This document shows, in pieces, positions 1 through 13,999 of a stretch of 64,000 bases of DNA; position 1 is the stretch's first letter; each line of letters starts with the position of its first letter. The stretch spans positions 124,001-188,000 of the forward strand of contig MU839128.1 in assembly GCA_030685235.1 (NCBI GenBank), read 5' to 3'. The notes under the pieces are model-generated. The model saw only the letters and a list, made by a program, of their open reading frames with translations, ran no database searches and had not been told where the DNA came from. Source of the stretch: Copromyces sp. CBS 386.78. Lineage: Eukaryota; Ascomycota; Sordariomycetes; Sordariales; Sordariaceae. Made by a program: the position numbers and the translations under genes.

Positions 1-2550
1 AAGTTAAACCATCGAAACGTAAAAAACAAGGGCGCACTTTATATTCGAAGGCAAAATAAAGTATACCGTATAAAACTCCGCTCGTATAACTTTAAACGGT
101 CCTTCCTAATAAAAGTAAAATTTTAATATCGGTCGGCTATTAACGAGGTTAATCGTATTAAAGAGTATTAAATCCCCTTCCTTATACTTAAGCAAATCGA
201 TTCAATAACGGTTAACGTTATCTTCGTACTATATTTAAGTATATTTTATTTACTAGGATATAAAATCCCAAATCGTCTAAAAATAATTAACTAATTCGTT
301 AATTTTATAATACTCTTTCAACTAAGTAAATAATAAATTTAAGTATAGTAGAATATATAGTTTAATACCCATTCGAAAATAAAAACCGTAATTAATAAAA
401 AAGGGAAAAATACCGGTTAATAAAAAAATCATATTATTGCCTACAAACTTAGCGAAGGGTAGCCATTTAGCCCAGTTAATCTATATCCAATTAATATAAA
501 AACGAAGGAACTACTCCATTTCTATATTAATACACTCGGTTTAAGCGTTAATCTAGGGGTAGAAAACGGAGGTCAACTTACGAATAGTAGTAAACCGCTT
601 ATATAAAATACTTTAAAAACGTAAAACGAATTACGTACTGTAATTAAATAAGATTATATCTAATAAATTATAAAAGTAATACACCTAATCGATAAAGCAA
701 TTAATTAATTCTTCAACCTCTAAAATTACCGTTAAAATATAATAACGTATTTTAATCAATTAATCGATAATAATAGCAATATACTTAAAAGTCTAACCGA
801 AGTAAATACTTAAAAATAGCAGAATAATATAGTCAATAAAAATATTTTTCTATAGGGCGAACGAAACTTTAAAAAATTTAAATAAGCCAACGGATCTTCG
901 CTTTAAAAACTTCGTTTTAGCGCAAGGGAAATAGTTTTTATAAAAAACTCTAATATCGTAAACTATCCCCTCCTAATAGAAATCGTATTAAAGAAAATCG
1001 TAAATCGCATTATAACCGGAATATCCCGCGCTAAGGGAATTATATTAATAGCTAATTAAAACGAATTAAAATTCTTTATCGTATAAGTTGATAATAATTC
1101 TATTACACTATCTAACAACTCTATTACTAACTACCCAACATTCTACAAATACCTTATAAAATACCTTTTTAATACTAAGGGTCTATTACCTATAAGCGGG
1201 GTCTAATAAATAAGAAACGATTTCTTAAAAGAAAATTAAAGTTTCGTAACTATTTAAAATAATATCGTTAATAAATTTATCGTCGTAATCGCTTATTAAG
1301 TAGAAAATAAAATTTAAAAAGTCGAAATAACCGTCTTCGAACTAGGCGGGATTTAAGAATACCCGCTGGCGGGCTACTAAATAATCGTCGTTAACATTAG
1401 CGGAGCGGTCGTTAAATTTATAGCTTAAAATATTAAGGCGAAGATTTTACAACCTTAAAGTATATTTAATTAAAAAATTAAACCGTAATAAAAATTAGGA
1501 CTACTTTATATAACGCTAAATAAACTATTTATTAATTATAAAGGTTTAAAAATTTTTATAGTCGATTAAGATATTAAAAGGTTATTAAGTACCTTCGAAC
1601 TTTAGCTTCTATTCTTCGAATACTTTAATAATAGCGAATAATTCTTTATCGTATACATTATAATTATACTCTTAAAATAAATATTTTAATAAGAAGTAAA
1701 TAATGGAATAGAGGACGCTATTATCCCTGTACTAAAATAGAATACCTCCTACAACCCAATTAGAGGTATCTATTTTAATTACCGTTTTTTTAAACTAATC
1801 GTAAATCTTTAATATAAGTTTACTAATAAAAGCCTATTTCAAAACCTCGAAAATAGAATTATACGCAACGGACTATAACTATATAGTATTCTTCTTCGTA
1901 AACTCGTATAACGGCCCTACTATTATTAAAAAATCTTTAATAAAACGGTAATAGAAATTTACAAAACCTAAGAAAAATTATGAGGACTTTTTAAATTAAA
2001 AAACCGCCCAATCGGTAATAGCCTTAACTTTTTCTAAATCTATCTCAATACCTCCCAATATAATAATAAAGCCCAAATACTTTATTCGTATTATATAAAA
2101 CTCGTATTTATTAATATCAACGCTAAAACCTACTTTAGCTAACCAATCGAAAACGTTATTAACGTACTACTTGTAATCCTTAACGTTATTGGAATAAATT
2201 AGAACGTTGTTAAAATAAATAATTGTATAAACGTCGAAAACATTGTAAAAAATATTGTTAATATAATTCTAAAATACCCCGGAAGCGCCTTATAAACTAA
2301 ATAGTACTACTAATAATTCAAATAAATTAAACCGTATTATAAAGGCTATAAACTATTTGTATCCCTCTTTAATGCGAATATAATTAAACGTAACAATAAT
2401 ATCGAACTTAATAAAAATCTTAATATAATAAATTACGTCGAAAATTTCTTTAATCAATAGTAACGGATACCGTAATTTAAAAATAATATTATTAATACTA
2501 TAGTAGTCCACGCAAACGTAGACTCCTCTACTTAATTTCTTAATTAAAAA
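1..2550 (-). mobile_element. Gypsy-A LTR retrotransposon, 3' (pol) part, RIP-degraded
   Basis: Distal half of a minus-strand Ty3/Gypsy element. Its other half lies at 12237-16059, beyond the inserted Gypsy-B. The DNA is very AT-rich, with stop codons in every frame. Read on the minus strand, ignoring stops, it gives reverse transcriptase around 2550-2150 and an RNase H-like segment around 1660-1450. The rest should be integrase. The 3' LTR lies beyond the left edge of the window. Non-functional copy. Confidence 0.85.
1..2550 (-). pseudogene. Gypsy-A pol remnant: reverse transcriptase, RNase H, probable integrase
   Basis: Decayed polyprotein on the minus strand. Near 2530-2150 the recognisable pieces are a VCVDY block, an RYPLPLI-like block, a substrate-binding segment that reads FNYIRIKEG, an LFSLQGASGVFxNYIN block (ancestral form of the PFGLxGAPxTFQ motif) and YFNNVLIYS (ancestral YLDDVLIYS catalytic loop). 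RNase H follows around 1660-1450, with DKELFAIIKVFEE and a decayed IDYKNF equivalent of TDHKNL. Aspartates have turned into asparagine at several catalytic positions and many Gln/Trp codons are stops. This is what G-to-A and C-to-T changes would do. The N-terminal end of the RT is interrupted at 2550 by Gypsy-B and resumes at 12242. The integrase assignment of 1-1300 rests on its position only. Confidence 0.75.
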
Positions 2551-2744
2551 TAATACGTAGCTTCCCTTATAGAAGGACCCCTCTGCCTACTACGCTTGAC
2601 GCAGGGTAGGCATACATCATATACACATATATATATAGCCATACGCATTAACGCACTAATTCTAAATCTCTCCTAGAATTAACAATAATATTATAATTAC
2701 GTTAACGCGCTACGCTAATGTTATTATACAGTTTCCATACATCA
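2551..2744 (+). repeat. Gypsy-B 5' LTR
   Basis: 194 bp, matching 12043-12236 with differences that are mostly C/T and G/A transitions. It contains an imperfect hairpin with 7-bp arms TGCCTAC (2584-2590) and GTAGGCA (2606-2612), followed by a TATATATATA tract that could be the core promoter. It is less mutated than the internal region. Confidence 0.88.
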
Positions 2745-5450
2745 ATAATAGCTGCAACTTCGTTTAAATAAAAATCTTTCTAGGATTTACAATCGTATAC
2801 TAAAAGCGCTAACAATTCGTCATTATATTAATTATTATAAACCAACGGAACCTCAAACAATTTAGACATTATTTAATTAAAATAATATATTCCCGCGTTA
2901 ACCCCTATTAATCGCGTAACTATATTTCCGCTAAAACGAACTATCCCTATCGCCGCTAAGATCGTATTAAACGCGTTCTACCGGCTTAAAGCACCTTCGT
3001 AACCCACCTATTAATTAAAATACTATAAACAATCAATTCTCATTAACGAAAAGTATTGCAACTTCCTTCTCAATTAAAAAACAACCACCCTCCCTCCTAT
3101 TCGTCCCTAACCAACCTACTTAGAATAGTATATACATTTTTCTTATAATTAAACAAATCCCCATTATTTTACTCCCTCATTTCTCTCCTTCGACAACTTT
3201 TAATATTTTTTAACTATAACCAAATACTTATACTAATAATACCCTATATACCGGATTAATATATTCTTATTCGTCGCCTTTCTTAATTTAAAAACTATTG
3301 CCTCAACGAATTTATTATAATTAATCTATTATTTAATTCTTCTTTCAAAGTCTATAACAATCTCATTACTAAACTCTCTAACCACAAAAAAACCCGCCTT
3401 AATACAACCGCTAAATTTATAAATTAAAAAACAACTTATTAATTTAACCCTACCTAATTATATAACGTAAGTAAATTAATAAAAGCCTTTAAAAACGTCG
3501 AAACCTACATATACGCTCGTAGCCGACTCCCCACTCCTACCTATTAAATTAAATAACTATATTAACTAATTAGCCGAAAAATTAATATTCCTAATATATT
3601 TAATTCACTATTAACACTATATATTAATAAGTTACCTACTATTACTAATTTCCTTTAATAAATCCCCTAAAATATAAAACCTATTACCCGCTAAATCTCT
3701 CGTTAATTCTCTATCTCCCTAAAACTATTTTAAACTTTTAAACTCCTCCTAAGCGCTTTTCCAATTAAATTTAATATATTTTCCCCTATACAAAAAAATT
3801 CCTATTATATAACTACGCCTCTTTACCGAATTAATAAATTCGGAATAATAATAATAAACCCTAAGGAAGAACTATAATATATAGCCTTCATTAAAATTCC
3901 TCAATATTCGTATATTTAATCGATAATAAGTAGAATAATTTAAATAAGCCTTCCGCGTACTTTAAATATTCTAATTTACTAAATTATTTAACCTTACCAG
4001 CGATATATTAAATTAATAACTATTCTAATTCATTAACGTTCCCAATACTAAAGAACTGTTATCCCTACCTCCTCCCTAAACCTTTAAAAGCATTAATTAG
4101 CTAAATATTACCCAATTAAATAACAATATTCAATCCTCCTTTAATATAAGTTCCTACAAATAATTATAAAGTTTTAATACTTTTATTATAAGAATAGAAA
4201 GCCCTACTATTAATTTATAATTAATATATTAAAATTAATAAAGAACTTTATTAATACTAATAATCCCGTTTCGACCTTTAAAATAGCTTAAATCGGGTAC
4301 TTTAACTCCGAGGTTAAAATATAGGGTAATAATACGTTAATTATAATAAGTAATAATGTCTATTATAATAATATTACTATATTCTAGGACTCCATTATTA
4401 TAAATATAAATAACGAAAGTAAATAAAACTACATTAAGAAAAACCTCTACTAATTCTTTTAAAATATAACCCAATAATAATATACCGCCCAAATCTCCGA
4501 CTAAAAACGCTTCGAACTTCGTTAATTATTCGATAATTAGAGAGCCGCTCTATTCGAATTATTTAATATAAATTCAATAGAAACGGCTAATAAATTCGCG
4601 ATTTGTATATATTCTAAGGACGATTACTTTAATAGTAAATCGTTTAAAACATACGTAATAATTTATATATAATTCGTAAAAACTCTTAGTATTATAGCAG
4701 ATATATAAATCAAAATTTAAATCTTCGTGGGTCTTTATTCCAAATTATAATAAATTTACCTTTAACCTTTTAATATTAGAAAATTATACGAATAGATTAA
4801 TACCGCTAAATTAATAGCTAAAATACATATTAACCTACTAAACTATAAATTATATACAATATTTTACATATTACTTACAATAAGTACTAACGCCGGTTCT
4901 AAGATTATTAAAGTTAACTACATATTTATTAATAATATAAACGACGCTGCCAATGCTTTTATCGGCTATAATTCGTATAAACTTAAATATAAAAATAGAA
5001 ATAAAGGAAAGTAAGTAAGTAAAAATAAATTAAACGGAAGTAATAATAAAAACGCTAGAAATAGCAATAAGAACGCTAAAAGTAGTAATAAGAACGTTAG
5101 AAATAGCTATAAAATTATTAGAAGAAATAATAAAGATAATAGAGGTAGTAAAAATAATTAAAATAAATAAGAGAAGTAAGGATATCAATATAGAAGAATA
5201 ATATAGAAATTAGGAAAGCCGTTAAAGCATTATATTAAATTATTTAAAAAAATATTTAAAAAATAAATAAAACCGCATAGGAATAAAGAGTAAAAATATA
5301 TAAAAAAAGAATTTATTAACGAAAATAATAATAATAATAAAAAAGTAGAAGATTATTTAAAGGAATATAATTATACTTTTAATAGAGAAATTTCTAATAA
5401 AAAGGAAAAATCAATTTATAATTAAGAAAAAGAGAATAATATTATTATAT
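2745..5450 (+). pseudogene. Gypsy-B gag-like region, decayed
   Basis: Stretch between the 5' LTR and pol on the plus strand. The sequence is C-rich in its first half and AAT/AGA-rich in its second. Around 5035-5160 it reads as a basic, Asn/Lys/Arg/Ser-rich low-complexity segment with repeated NARNSNKNA-like units, as expected for a nucleic-acid-binding Gag C terminus. No zinc knuckle can be recognised. Assignment as gag rests mainly on position and composition. Confidence 0.5.
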
Positions 5451-5499
5451 CTACTTATTCGTCGGCCCCCATTAAAAATAACCTTCATCACATTTACTA

Positions 5500-8400
5500 A
5501 AAATATAATTTCGGTTTCGAAAACCGAAAGGCTTTAATAATATATATACTATTAAATATCTATAACCCAAAAAGAAAAAAAAAACTACCCCCAACGTTAA
5601 AACCGAAATCTAGCGAAGCGGAATTACTAAAAAAGTTTTAATCCGCTAAACTCAAAATAAGAAACATTATAAAGGCAAGACTAATATTTCCATTAAATAA
5701 CGAATACGTTAAACAAAATTTATATTATAGGATTAAAATTAAAATTAGCACCGAAACCGACACAATATACATTAACTCTAATTATTCGACAATAATAATC
5801 AATAAGCGCTTTCTTAAAAGATATTAACCAAACGTAAAAATCGTTAAAACGCTACCTCGCTTAATAAATAGAATTAATAAAAATAAAATAACTACCAACG
5901 AATAAATCACTATCACCTTTTAAATCCCAAATATCGTTAATAGCGTTAAAATATTAAATCAATTTTCTATTATAATATAATTAACTTTAGGGCTTAACCT
6001 AAATATATTATTCAGTATTAAATTCCTTAACCCCAACCGGGCTATTATTAACTATCTACATTAAAATATTACCCTTAAATCCTATAGGGACTTTATCATT
6101 CTATTCGAATACATATTAAAATTAATACTAGTCCGACGCCGCATAATTATACTAGCTAAAACCGTTATCCTACCACGTTCTACTATATAAATCCCAATTA
6201 ACTATAAAAACCTTCCCAAAATTAATATTAACAAATCCCCCTACGAATATATATTCTACGGAATTATTAATAGAGCTATTAACCAACTAATATATTCGGA
6301 ATCCATTAGAATTATTACTATTTCAAATATAACGAACACCTACAAAACCATCGGCCGCAAAAAGAAAATCGGCATTATCGAAAACTTTAAGAACGATAAT
6401 TATATTTTCGCCAATTAAGAAAAAACCGTATTAATTAACCTCGCAACCGATATTACTACAGCCGAATCCTTCGTTTTTAACGAAATCGTAAATAAATTAA
6501 TATAAACCGACGAAAATAACGTCTACGAAATATTTAACGAAATATTCAAAGTAAATAACCCTAAAATTAAAAACCTTACCCTTAAACCCGAAGAAAAAAA
6601 AAAGAAACGCGCTAAATTAATAATAAAGTTTAACATTTTAAATATATTTCGCAACCCCCCTAAACCGAAATCTCCCGCAATTAAAACTAGTAAAAAAATA
6701 AAACCCGCTAAGCCTAAATTCATACCCCGCACTAAAAAAGATTTCCCTATTTTCAATAACATCGTTAACAATAATCTTAAAAGTACTACTAACCCTATCC
6801 AACTATATAATCTACTTAGAAAACCCCCTCCCAAAATATTAAAAGGTTATAAAGAATTAAAAATAAGAAAGTTAAAAAGAATCCTTATTATATAGACTAA
6901 GGATAGCATTCGTATTATTAATATTAACCGTAAATTAATTAAATAATTAAAGAAAATTATTAACAATTTTAAATATTAAGGCAACGAAAATATAATTAAA
7001 ATAAACGAAAACAAATACTTACGTATTAATTTAATAGAAAAATAGTAAAATAAAAAAGTAAGAGCGAAGCCCTATAAATTAAGCTTAGAAAAATAGAAAA
7101 TAATTGACAATACTTTCGGCAAACTTCGTAAATAAAGCAAATTACTATTTATAAAATACTTTACCCCATTTAGTTACCTAATTTTCGTAATTTGGAAAAT
7201 TATTAATAGAATTAGAAAAAGTAGGGTAGTAATTAATTTTAAAGCCTTTAACCATATAATTATTCTAAACGCCTACTTACTATTAAACTAAGAAGAGATT
7301 ATTAATATACTTATTAACTATATATTTTTTACCGCTTTCAACGTATTAACTTTTTTCTATTAATTACCCATCTAATTCTAATATTAAAATTATATAGTTT
7401 TAATTACTTATCGAAGTCTTAAAATTAATTTAATTATATTAATAAGCTTCAAAAATTCGCCTTCTTATATTTAACGGTTTATAAATAAACGTTTAACTAA
7501 ATATAGGTACTTCTACCGCACCTATATTAATAATATAATTATTTTTAATAAGACGGTAGAAAAATACATTAAATATATTCATAAAGTATTAGCAATCTTT
7601 TAAACCGTCAACCTTAGAATTAACCTTTAAAAATCCTTTTTCGGATTCCCTTCGGTTAAACTATTAGGATTTTATATTAATAGTCTTAATCTATTTACAA
7701 TAGCCGATAAAGTAGAAGCTTTAACTAAATTTAAAATACCTTCTACCTTTAACGATTTAGAAATATATTTAAACTTAATAAGATTCTTAAGACGATTTAT
7801 CCCCTTTTATAAATAAAAGGCGGAACCTTTAGAAGAAAGGAAGATAATAATATTAAAAGTTAGTTACCAAAATGGCGCCTTATTTATAGGTAAATTAAAA
7901 GTAATTAGAAAAAATTATACTTTTAAAGCTAAATTTATTGTAATCGAACGAGAAAAGGAGGCTTTTCGTATCCTTTAGGATTATTTAATAAAGACCGTTT
8001 ACCTTATATATTAGAACTTAAATTATATACCCTTCGTTAAAATTAATATATTAAAACGGGGTATTAATATTATAGCCTTTTATATCGAAAGTATTAATAT
8101 AAACTAGAACGGAAGAAATATCTTTATTAATAGAGTTTAACTAATCTTATATATTAGCTATAAATTAATAAAAATAGAATAGAAATATTGGCCGACCGAA
8201 ATAGAGGTTGTAAATTTAGTATAAACGGTTAGAAAATTCAAAATATAATTCTAATCTTCAAAATATACTATAATTATACTTACGGATTATAAGGCAATAC
8301 CGAATATCGTTAAATAAACCTCCCTTAAAACTACTAACATTATAAAATTTAACTTTCGCTTAATATTAGTATCGATTATATTAATATAATTTAAATTAAA

Positions 8401-10150
8401 TATTTAATATATCCTTAGTAAAATAAACTTTATATTCGACGCTTTATCCCGCCTCTTAATAATTAATAACGATTCGGAAGATAAAAATTTATTAAAGGCT
8501 GAATTTAATAATATTTGGGAAGAGGGTTTTATAATTACCGTCGTCGAAATAGAACTAAATTTCAAGTAGAAAATTATTGACGGCTATAAAATTGACTTTA
8601 GGTATACTAAGATTATTAATTTCGTTAACGAAAGGAAAGCCCTCTATTAGGCGGATCCGACTAAGCCGCCTATAGTTAAAGGAATACCCTTTAACGTATA
8701 AAACGATTTACTATTCTACTATACTACGAAGTATTAATAACGGCTATACGTACTAAACGCCTACATTAAAGATATATTATATATAATTTACAATTCGAAA
8801 TACTATTTTAATATTAATAAGATAATTAAAGAATTAGCTTCTTATTCGTTCTCTAAAATAACAAGGAAAGTTAAAAACTACGTCTAATATTACCCTAAAT
8901 ACTTTGAGAACGCTACTTTAAGGAAGAAGCTCTTTAGCGAATTTAATCCTATTAATATACCGCTTATCCTAAGCTATATTATTACAATCGATTTCGTAGT
9001 CGTACTACCCGTATATTTCTAAAATAAAATCTTCAAAGTCCTAAAAGGTAGCTTTAATACAATTATAATAGTTAATAGTAAATATAATAAATATACTCTT
9101 TATATCCTAAAATAAATAATATAGATAGTAAAATAATAAGTATAGCATTAGCTATTTACTTTCTATTATACAATTAGAGTTTACCTTCTATTATTATTTC
9201 CAATAGAAACCCTAAATTTATATCCGATTTTTAGTAGGGAGTATTTAAAGTAATAAGCGTTAAACTTTTAATATTTACCGCTTATTACGCCTAAATAAAC
9301 GGTTTATTAAAAAAAAAGAATTAAATAATCGAAATTACTATTAGGTTCTATATTATAGTTAACGAGGTACCTTAGCTGAACATCCTCCTAATATTATAAT
9401 TTAATTTTAATATAATATATACCAACGCTATTAATAAATCTTTAATTAAATTATTAATAGGATTTAAACTTTATACTGTATTAAATATAGTATTTAACTT
9501 TAAAAATAAATTTAATATTAAAGCGGTCTATATATTAAATTATTTTAAAGTAAAAATAGCTATCATTTACGTAGTAGCCGTAACTAAAATAAAATACAAT
9601 AAAAAAATAATACCAGCTAAATTTAAAGTTAGAAATTAGATATATTTACAATTATATTACAGCTACTATTTACTAGGAAAGTTCTTAAGGAAGTAATTTT
9701 AGTAGAGAGTAGGACCTTTTAAAATTATTAGCGTTAAAGGACTATTAACAATCGAACTCGATTTCCTAACCAATTAGAAAAATTACTATATTATATTAAT
9801 TACATAATTAATACCCGCTCCCGTTAAAAAAGATCCTTTCGGCCGTTATCTTTAAAACTTAAATAAAATCGTTAAGGAAGATATAAATAACGATAAATAA
9901 TATAAAATTAATAAAATTCTTAATCGGCGTATAAATTTTAAATACAATCGTCCAATCCTTAAATATTTTATTAAATAGAAAGGATATTAAAATTAATAAA
10001 ATTTATATATATTATATCCTACCCTTTTATAAAACGTATTAAATTTACTCTACGAATACAATAATATTTATCCTATTGACGAAAAGGAACTCAAACTTAA
10101 AAAATTAAAGAAAGGGAGAAAAGTTATTACAATATAGGAAGAGCCTTTAA
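5500..10150 (+). pseudogene. Gypsy-B pol remnant (RT, RNase H, integrase)
   Basis: Plus-strand polyprotein full of RIP stops. RT lies roughly at 7200-7800: RVVINFKAFNHI, then FFTAFNVLTFF (the FTxxDxxxxF block), FKNSPSYI, and YINNIIIFNKTVEKYIKYIHKVL, which is the decayed YxDDIIIFS loop. After it comes FGFPSVKLLGFYINSLNLFTIADKVEAL and IRFLRRFIPFY, typical of the RT-RNase H junction. The integrase core lies roughly at 8900-9400, where the ancestral TIDFI block reads ITIDFVVVLPVYF. Domain order protease-RT-RNase H-integrase fits Ty3/Gypsy. Not functional. Borders are approximate. Confidence 0.78.
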
Positions 10151-10489
10151 AAGAATAGGGAAGGGAGGTTATTAAAATTCCTAAATTTAATATCGAAGTG
10201 AAATTTCCCTTATATTACGCTTAAGGCCGCATTTTCATCCCGTTTCCCTACCCTACTTTTCTACGAGAATTTGCTACTTTACCATACTATTTTACAATTT
10301 ATATAGCGAAATTTTATTAAATTTCGCAATTCTCCCCCGTAATTTCGCACCGCTTTCAAATATTTATAAATTGCCCTACTTTCGTTCTATTTATTCTACT
10401 CCCTCTCACTTATATATATTCTTTTTTTCTCCTTCTTTCTTTTTCTCTCTTTCTCCCTCTTATACTTACTATTATTCTTTCCCAAATTC

Positions 10490-12030
10490 GACTAATATAT
10501 ATAGCAACTACCTATAATATTCGACGAATTTATAATAAATATTAAGAGGGATTAAAAAGTACGCGAAGCTATAAAGCTGATTAGATTAAATTTTTATAAG
10601 AGAAAGACGCCCAATAACGAAGAAGCCGAAATTACTACAAAAATCTCCGTTAATTAATATAGAGAATATAAAGCGAACAACGAAATTAAAATTATAATTT
10701 AATTCATTAAAAACTTTAATAATATTCTAAAGAATTAGGATTTAAAGACTATTATAATAATCTTCGGCCGTAAATAGAAATATAGTATTTAAAAGATTAA
10801 TTAGTATTTAATTTTTAAGAATTTCAATAAATATATCTTTAATAAGTAGAAAAGCGTTAATTTCGGTCTAAAATATATACTAACGAAAAATAAGAAGTTC
10901 TTATAGATTCCAAAGTTAAGTATTTAGGCCGCAATAATAATCCTCTATTATTCGGAAATCCGTAAAATATTAAACGATAATTAGAAGGCGGAACGTCACC
11001 TTCCTAAGAATTAGAAGGAATTTAATAATAAGTACGACTAGGATTTAGAAATTTATATTATAGGAAATAAGCCTAAAAAAATATCTAAATTAGGCAAGAA
11101 TCTACTTTATAACTTTAAATAGCGCAAAATCAATATAAAATCGCCTACTAATATCGTTATAGTAATAAAAATATTAATAATCCGCGACTCTTTTAATATA
11201 AAAGTAACTCGTTTAAAAACCAACGTTAATTTACTACTAATTAATAAAATATAATATATTATAAGTGAAAAGTTCTAGTAGTATTAGAATATTAAAGTTT
11301 TAAAGGCTAAGTAAAAGAAATTTATTTAGAAGTTAAATACGAATTTTAATATAATTAAACCCGTTATTAATTTAGTAGTATAAAATATTAACGATAATTT
11401 AATAAATTAGATAATTAACAACTTTATTAACGAAGATACGGCCGTTAATAAAATTATTACCGATAATACCCATTCTAAATACGCTACATTAAATAAGGAG
11501 GTTAAGAGTAAATTGGTTAATATTATAATTATTAATATATATAAATTAATCGAAATTTGCAGGGACGATTTCGAATCAATTATAAATAATAATAGGGCCC
11601 TTATTACTATTACGGAAATTAAAATATTAATTATTATTACCGTTACCGAAGTAAGAAAAGAGACGAAGAAAATTATAGCGGAATAAAAAAAGAAGTACGA
11701 AGAAATATAAGAAGAGATTAAGGATTTAAAAGGAAGGATTGAAAAATTAGAATAATAGAAGAAGGTAGATATTAAGAATCCGTAGGAATTTATTAAAGGA
11801 GTAGTATTAGAACGTATAAAGAATAAGGAAAGGGCGATTAGTATTGAATAGGGAGATTTTTTAAAGATAAAAAATAAAAGATATATATTTAAATATAAGT
11901 TAGGGGAGGTATTTATTTGGGAAACCTTAGTTGACGACGTTAATAAAGTAGTATAGTAGAAGGCTATAATTAAGCCTAATTAACGGGCGTTTATATATAT
12001 ACAGCAATAAGGATATCGCTATTTTTTCTT
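10490..12030 (+). pseudogene. Extra coding segment downstream of Gypsy-B pol, function unknown
   Basis: Between integrase and the 3' LTR the plus strand holds about 1.5 kb that reads as one long protein if TAG/TAA are taken as former Gln/Trp codons. Pieces include IPKLSI-AAIIILYYSEIRKILNDN, ERHLPKN-KEFNNKYD and, near the end, a highly charged coiled-coil-like stretch (EVRKETKKIIAE, EEIKDLKGRIEKLE) followed by YKLGEVFIWETLVDDV. It has no RT, RNase H or integrase motif. It could be an additional ORF of this element family, a displaced gag, or a captured host gene. No family recognised. Confidence 0.5.
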
Positions 12031-12042
12031 TGAGAAGGGTAT

Positions 12043-12236
12043 TAATACGTAGCTTCCTTTATAGAAGGACCCCCCTGCCTACTACGCTTAACGTAGGGTA
12101 GGCATATATTATATGTATATGTATATATAGCCGTGCGTATTGACGTACTAATTTTAAATCTCTCTTAGAATTAATAATAATATTATAATCACGTTAACGC
12201 GCTACGCTAATCTCATTACACGGTTTCCATACATCA
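12043..12236 (+). repeat. Gypsy-B 3' LTR
   Basis: 194 bp, the counterpart of 2551-2744. The same hairpin arms are present (TGCCTAC 12076-12082, GTAGGCA 12098-12104). It is preceded by the purine tract GAGAAGGG (12032-12039) and followed by the AAAAA target duplication. Confidence 0.88.
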
Positions 12237-13999
12237 AAAAAGACTAGGGCGGATACTTCTAATTATAATAACTAAATAAATTTCTTCTATAATATATTAT
12301 CAATCTATTTCTTAATAATACTAAATTCGTCGAAGTTAAAAAAGCGTCCGTAAACGGCTAAAAGTATAACTCCCGGACGGAATTCGATCTTAAAGTCGTA
12401 AAAACGATAAGGAAGAAGGATTTTAGCTCCCTCTTAACGGAAAATACTCGTATAATACTAATATTATCGAAGTAACTTAGTCTAAATCTATACGTTAATT
12501 TTAAAAGGTTTATCAACTTTCTCGTAAAATTTCGTAATATCTTCTAAAGTAACCTTACGTAAGATAATACCGTTTACAATGAAATATTAATTAATAATTT
12601 CCTTGTACCGGAAGAAATCGTTATCTGTACTAATAATTTTAATAGAATTAGAAACTTTAATAACTCTCAAAATAACTATATTACCTCTACTTACCAAACT
12701 ATCAATCTAATAATAAAAATTATTACCGAAAAACTTCTTATACCTCTAACCCCTCCCTATTAATACTTCCTTAATTATTTCTAATATTAATTAATCGTTC
12801 AAAGTGCACGGGTCCAAAACGCCGTACTCCTCTACAAATTAATCTTCCTCTAATATACGTTTAATATCCTTAATTATATTAGCCTACATTATACAGATAA
12901 CCTAAAATTTATATTTTTCTACTAACTAATTAAAAGCGGCGGCGGATAATTCCTTAATATTATTAGGGTTAATAGGCCTAGCCGGAATATAGAGGTAACG
13001 GACGTAAATTTAGTAATTTACAATAATAATATAAATTCCCCTAACTACCCGATATAGTACTAAGACCATTTATAGTAGAAGAAGAGGGATTACGCTGTAG
13101 GGGACTATATTGAATATAATAATTTAGCCGGGGCCCGTTAGTATTTTACTAATTGTAAAAATCTTTAAATAATAAATAATCCGATTTCGAAAGTAGTTAA
13201 AACCTTAGTAGGCTATTCGTTTTATAATTATAGAAATAGAAATACAACGCAAAATATCCGTTTATAACTCGTTAAAATCGGGCTCGCCTTTATTTAAGAC
13301 CTCTTTACAAAAGGCCTTCTTAAATGCTAATATCGTATTCGTCGTATTAAAATAGGTAAGACCGGGTATAAAAATAGGGGCCTTAGTAAGGGTGCCCCTT
13401 AGGAAGTAACTTCGTTTTTCGTAAATTATAATAAATTATAGCGAATTATAAGGTTATAAAATACTTAAGGAGTAGTAGACTAACTATAAGTAGCCTAGAA
13501 TAATTAGGTTATTTTCGGTAAAATTGTAAATAAGTAAATTAATAATTTCGGAATAGAAGCCAATATATATTGTAAATCTTATAAAATAAATAATATTACC
13601 TTTAGTAGGACTTCCGTCGGCGAAATATAAGACTTTAAATATTATAAATTTGAAGAAAGGGAATTAATAATAATAAGCGAAACGTCTATTAATAAAATTT
13701 AGAATAGTATAATTATTATCGACTAACCCTAAATAATATACTTTACGTAATTTATCGAACAAATAAATAAAGAGGTTTAATAAATTAAAATATTTATAAT
13801 AGCTATTTATAAAAGATCTATAAATCTTAACTATATTTAACTATATAATAATACTACCCTCCTCCCTTTATCCTATAAATAATTACCTCCAATCGCAATT
13901 TAATTTAGAAGCTACACATTTCCCTACTAATTAATATAGCCGGTCTCATTACCCTAAACGGGGCCGACGAAGCCGGGAACATATATAAGGACCGGGGCC

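Larger units (their letters stand above)
2551..12236 (+). mobile_element. Gypsy-B LTR retrotransposon, full length, RIP-degraded
   Basis: Complete Ty3/Gypsy element of 9686 bp with two 194-bp LTRs (2551-2744 and 12043-12236). It is flanked by a 5-bp duplication AAAAA (2546-2550 and 12237-12241). The left LTR end, TAATAC, is the RIPped form of TGATAC and pairs with the ATCA right end. Internal order on the plus strand is gag-like, protease/RT/RNase H/integrase, then an additional coding segment before a purine tract (12032-12039) and the 3' LTR. The element lies inside the reverse transcriptase of Gypsy-A. Deleting it together with one AAAAA restores the Gypsy-A reading frame, which independently confirms the borders. 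No frame is intact. Confidence 0.9.

Noticed and set aside
6523..6834. 103-codon minus-strand frame in Gypsy-B
   Set aside because: Lies antisense to decayed pol in RIPped DNA. Hydrophobic translation results from AT-rich composition.
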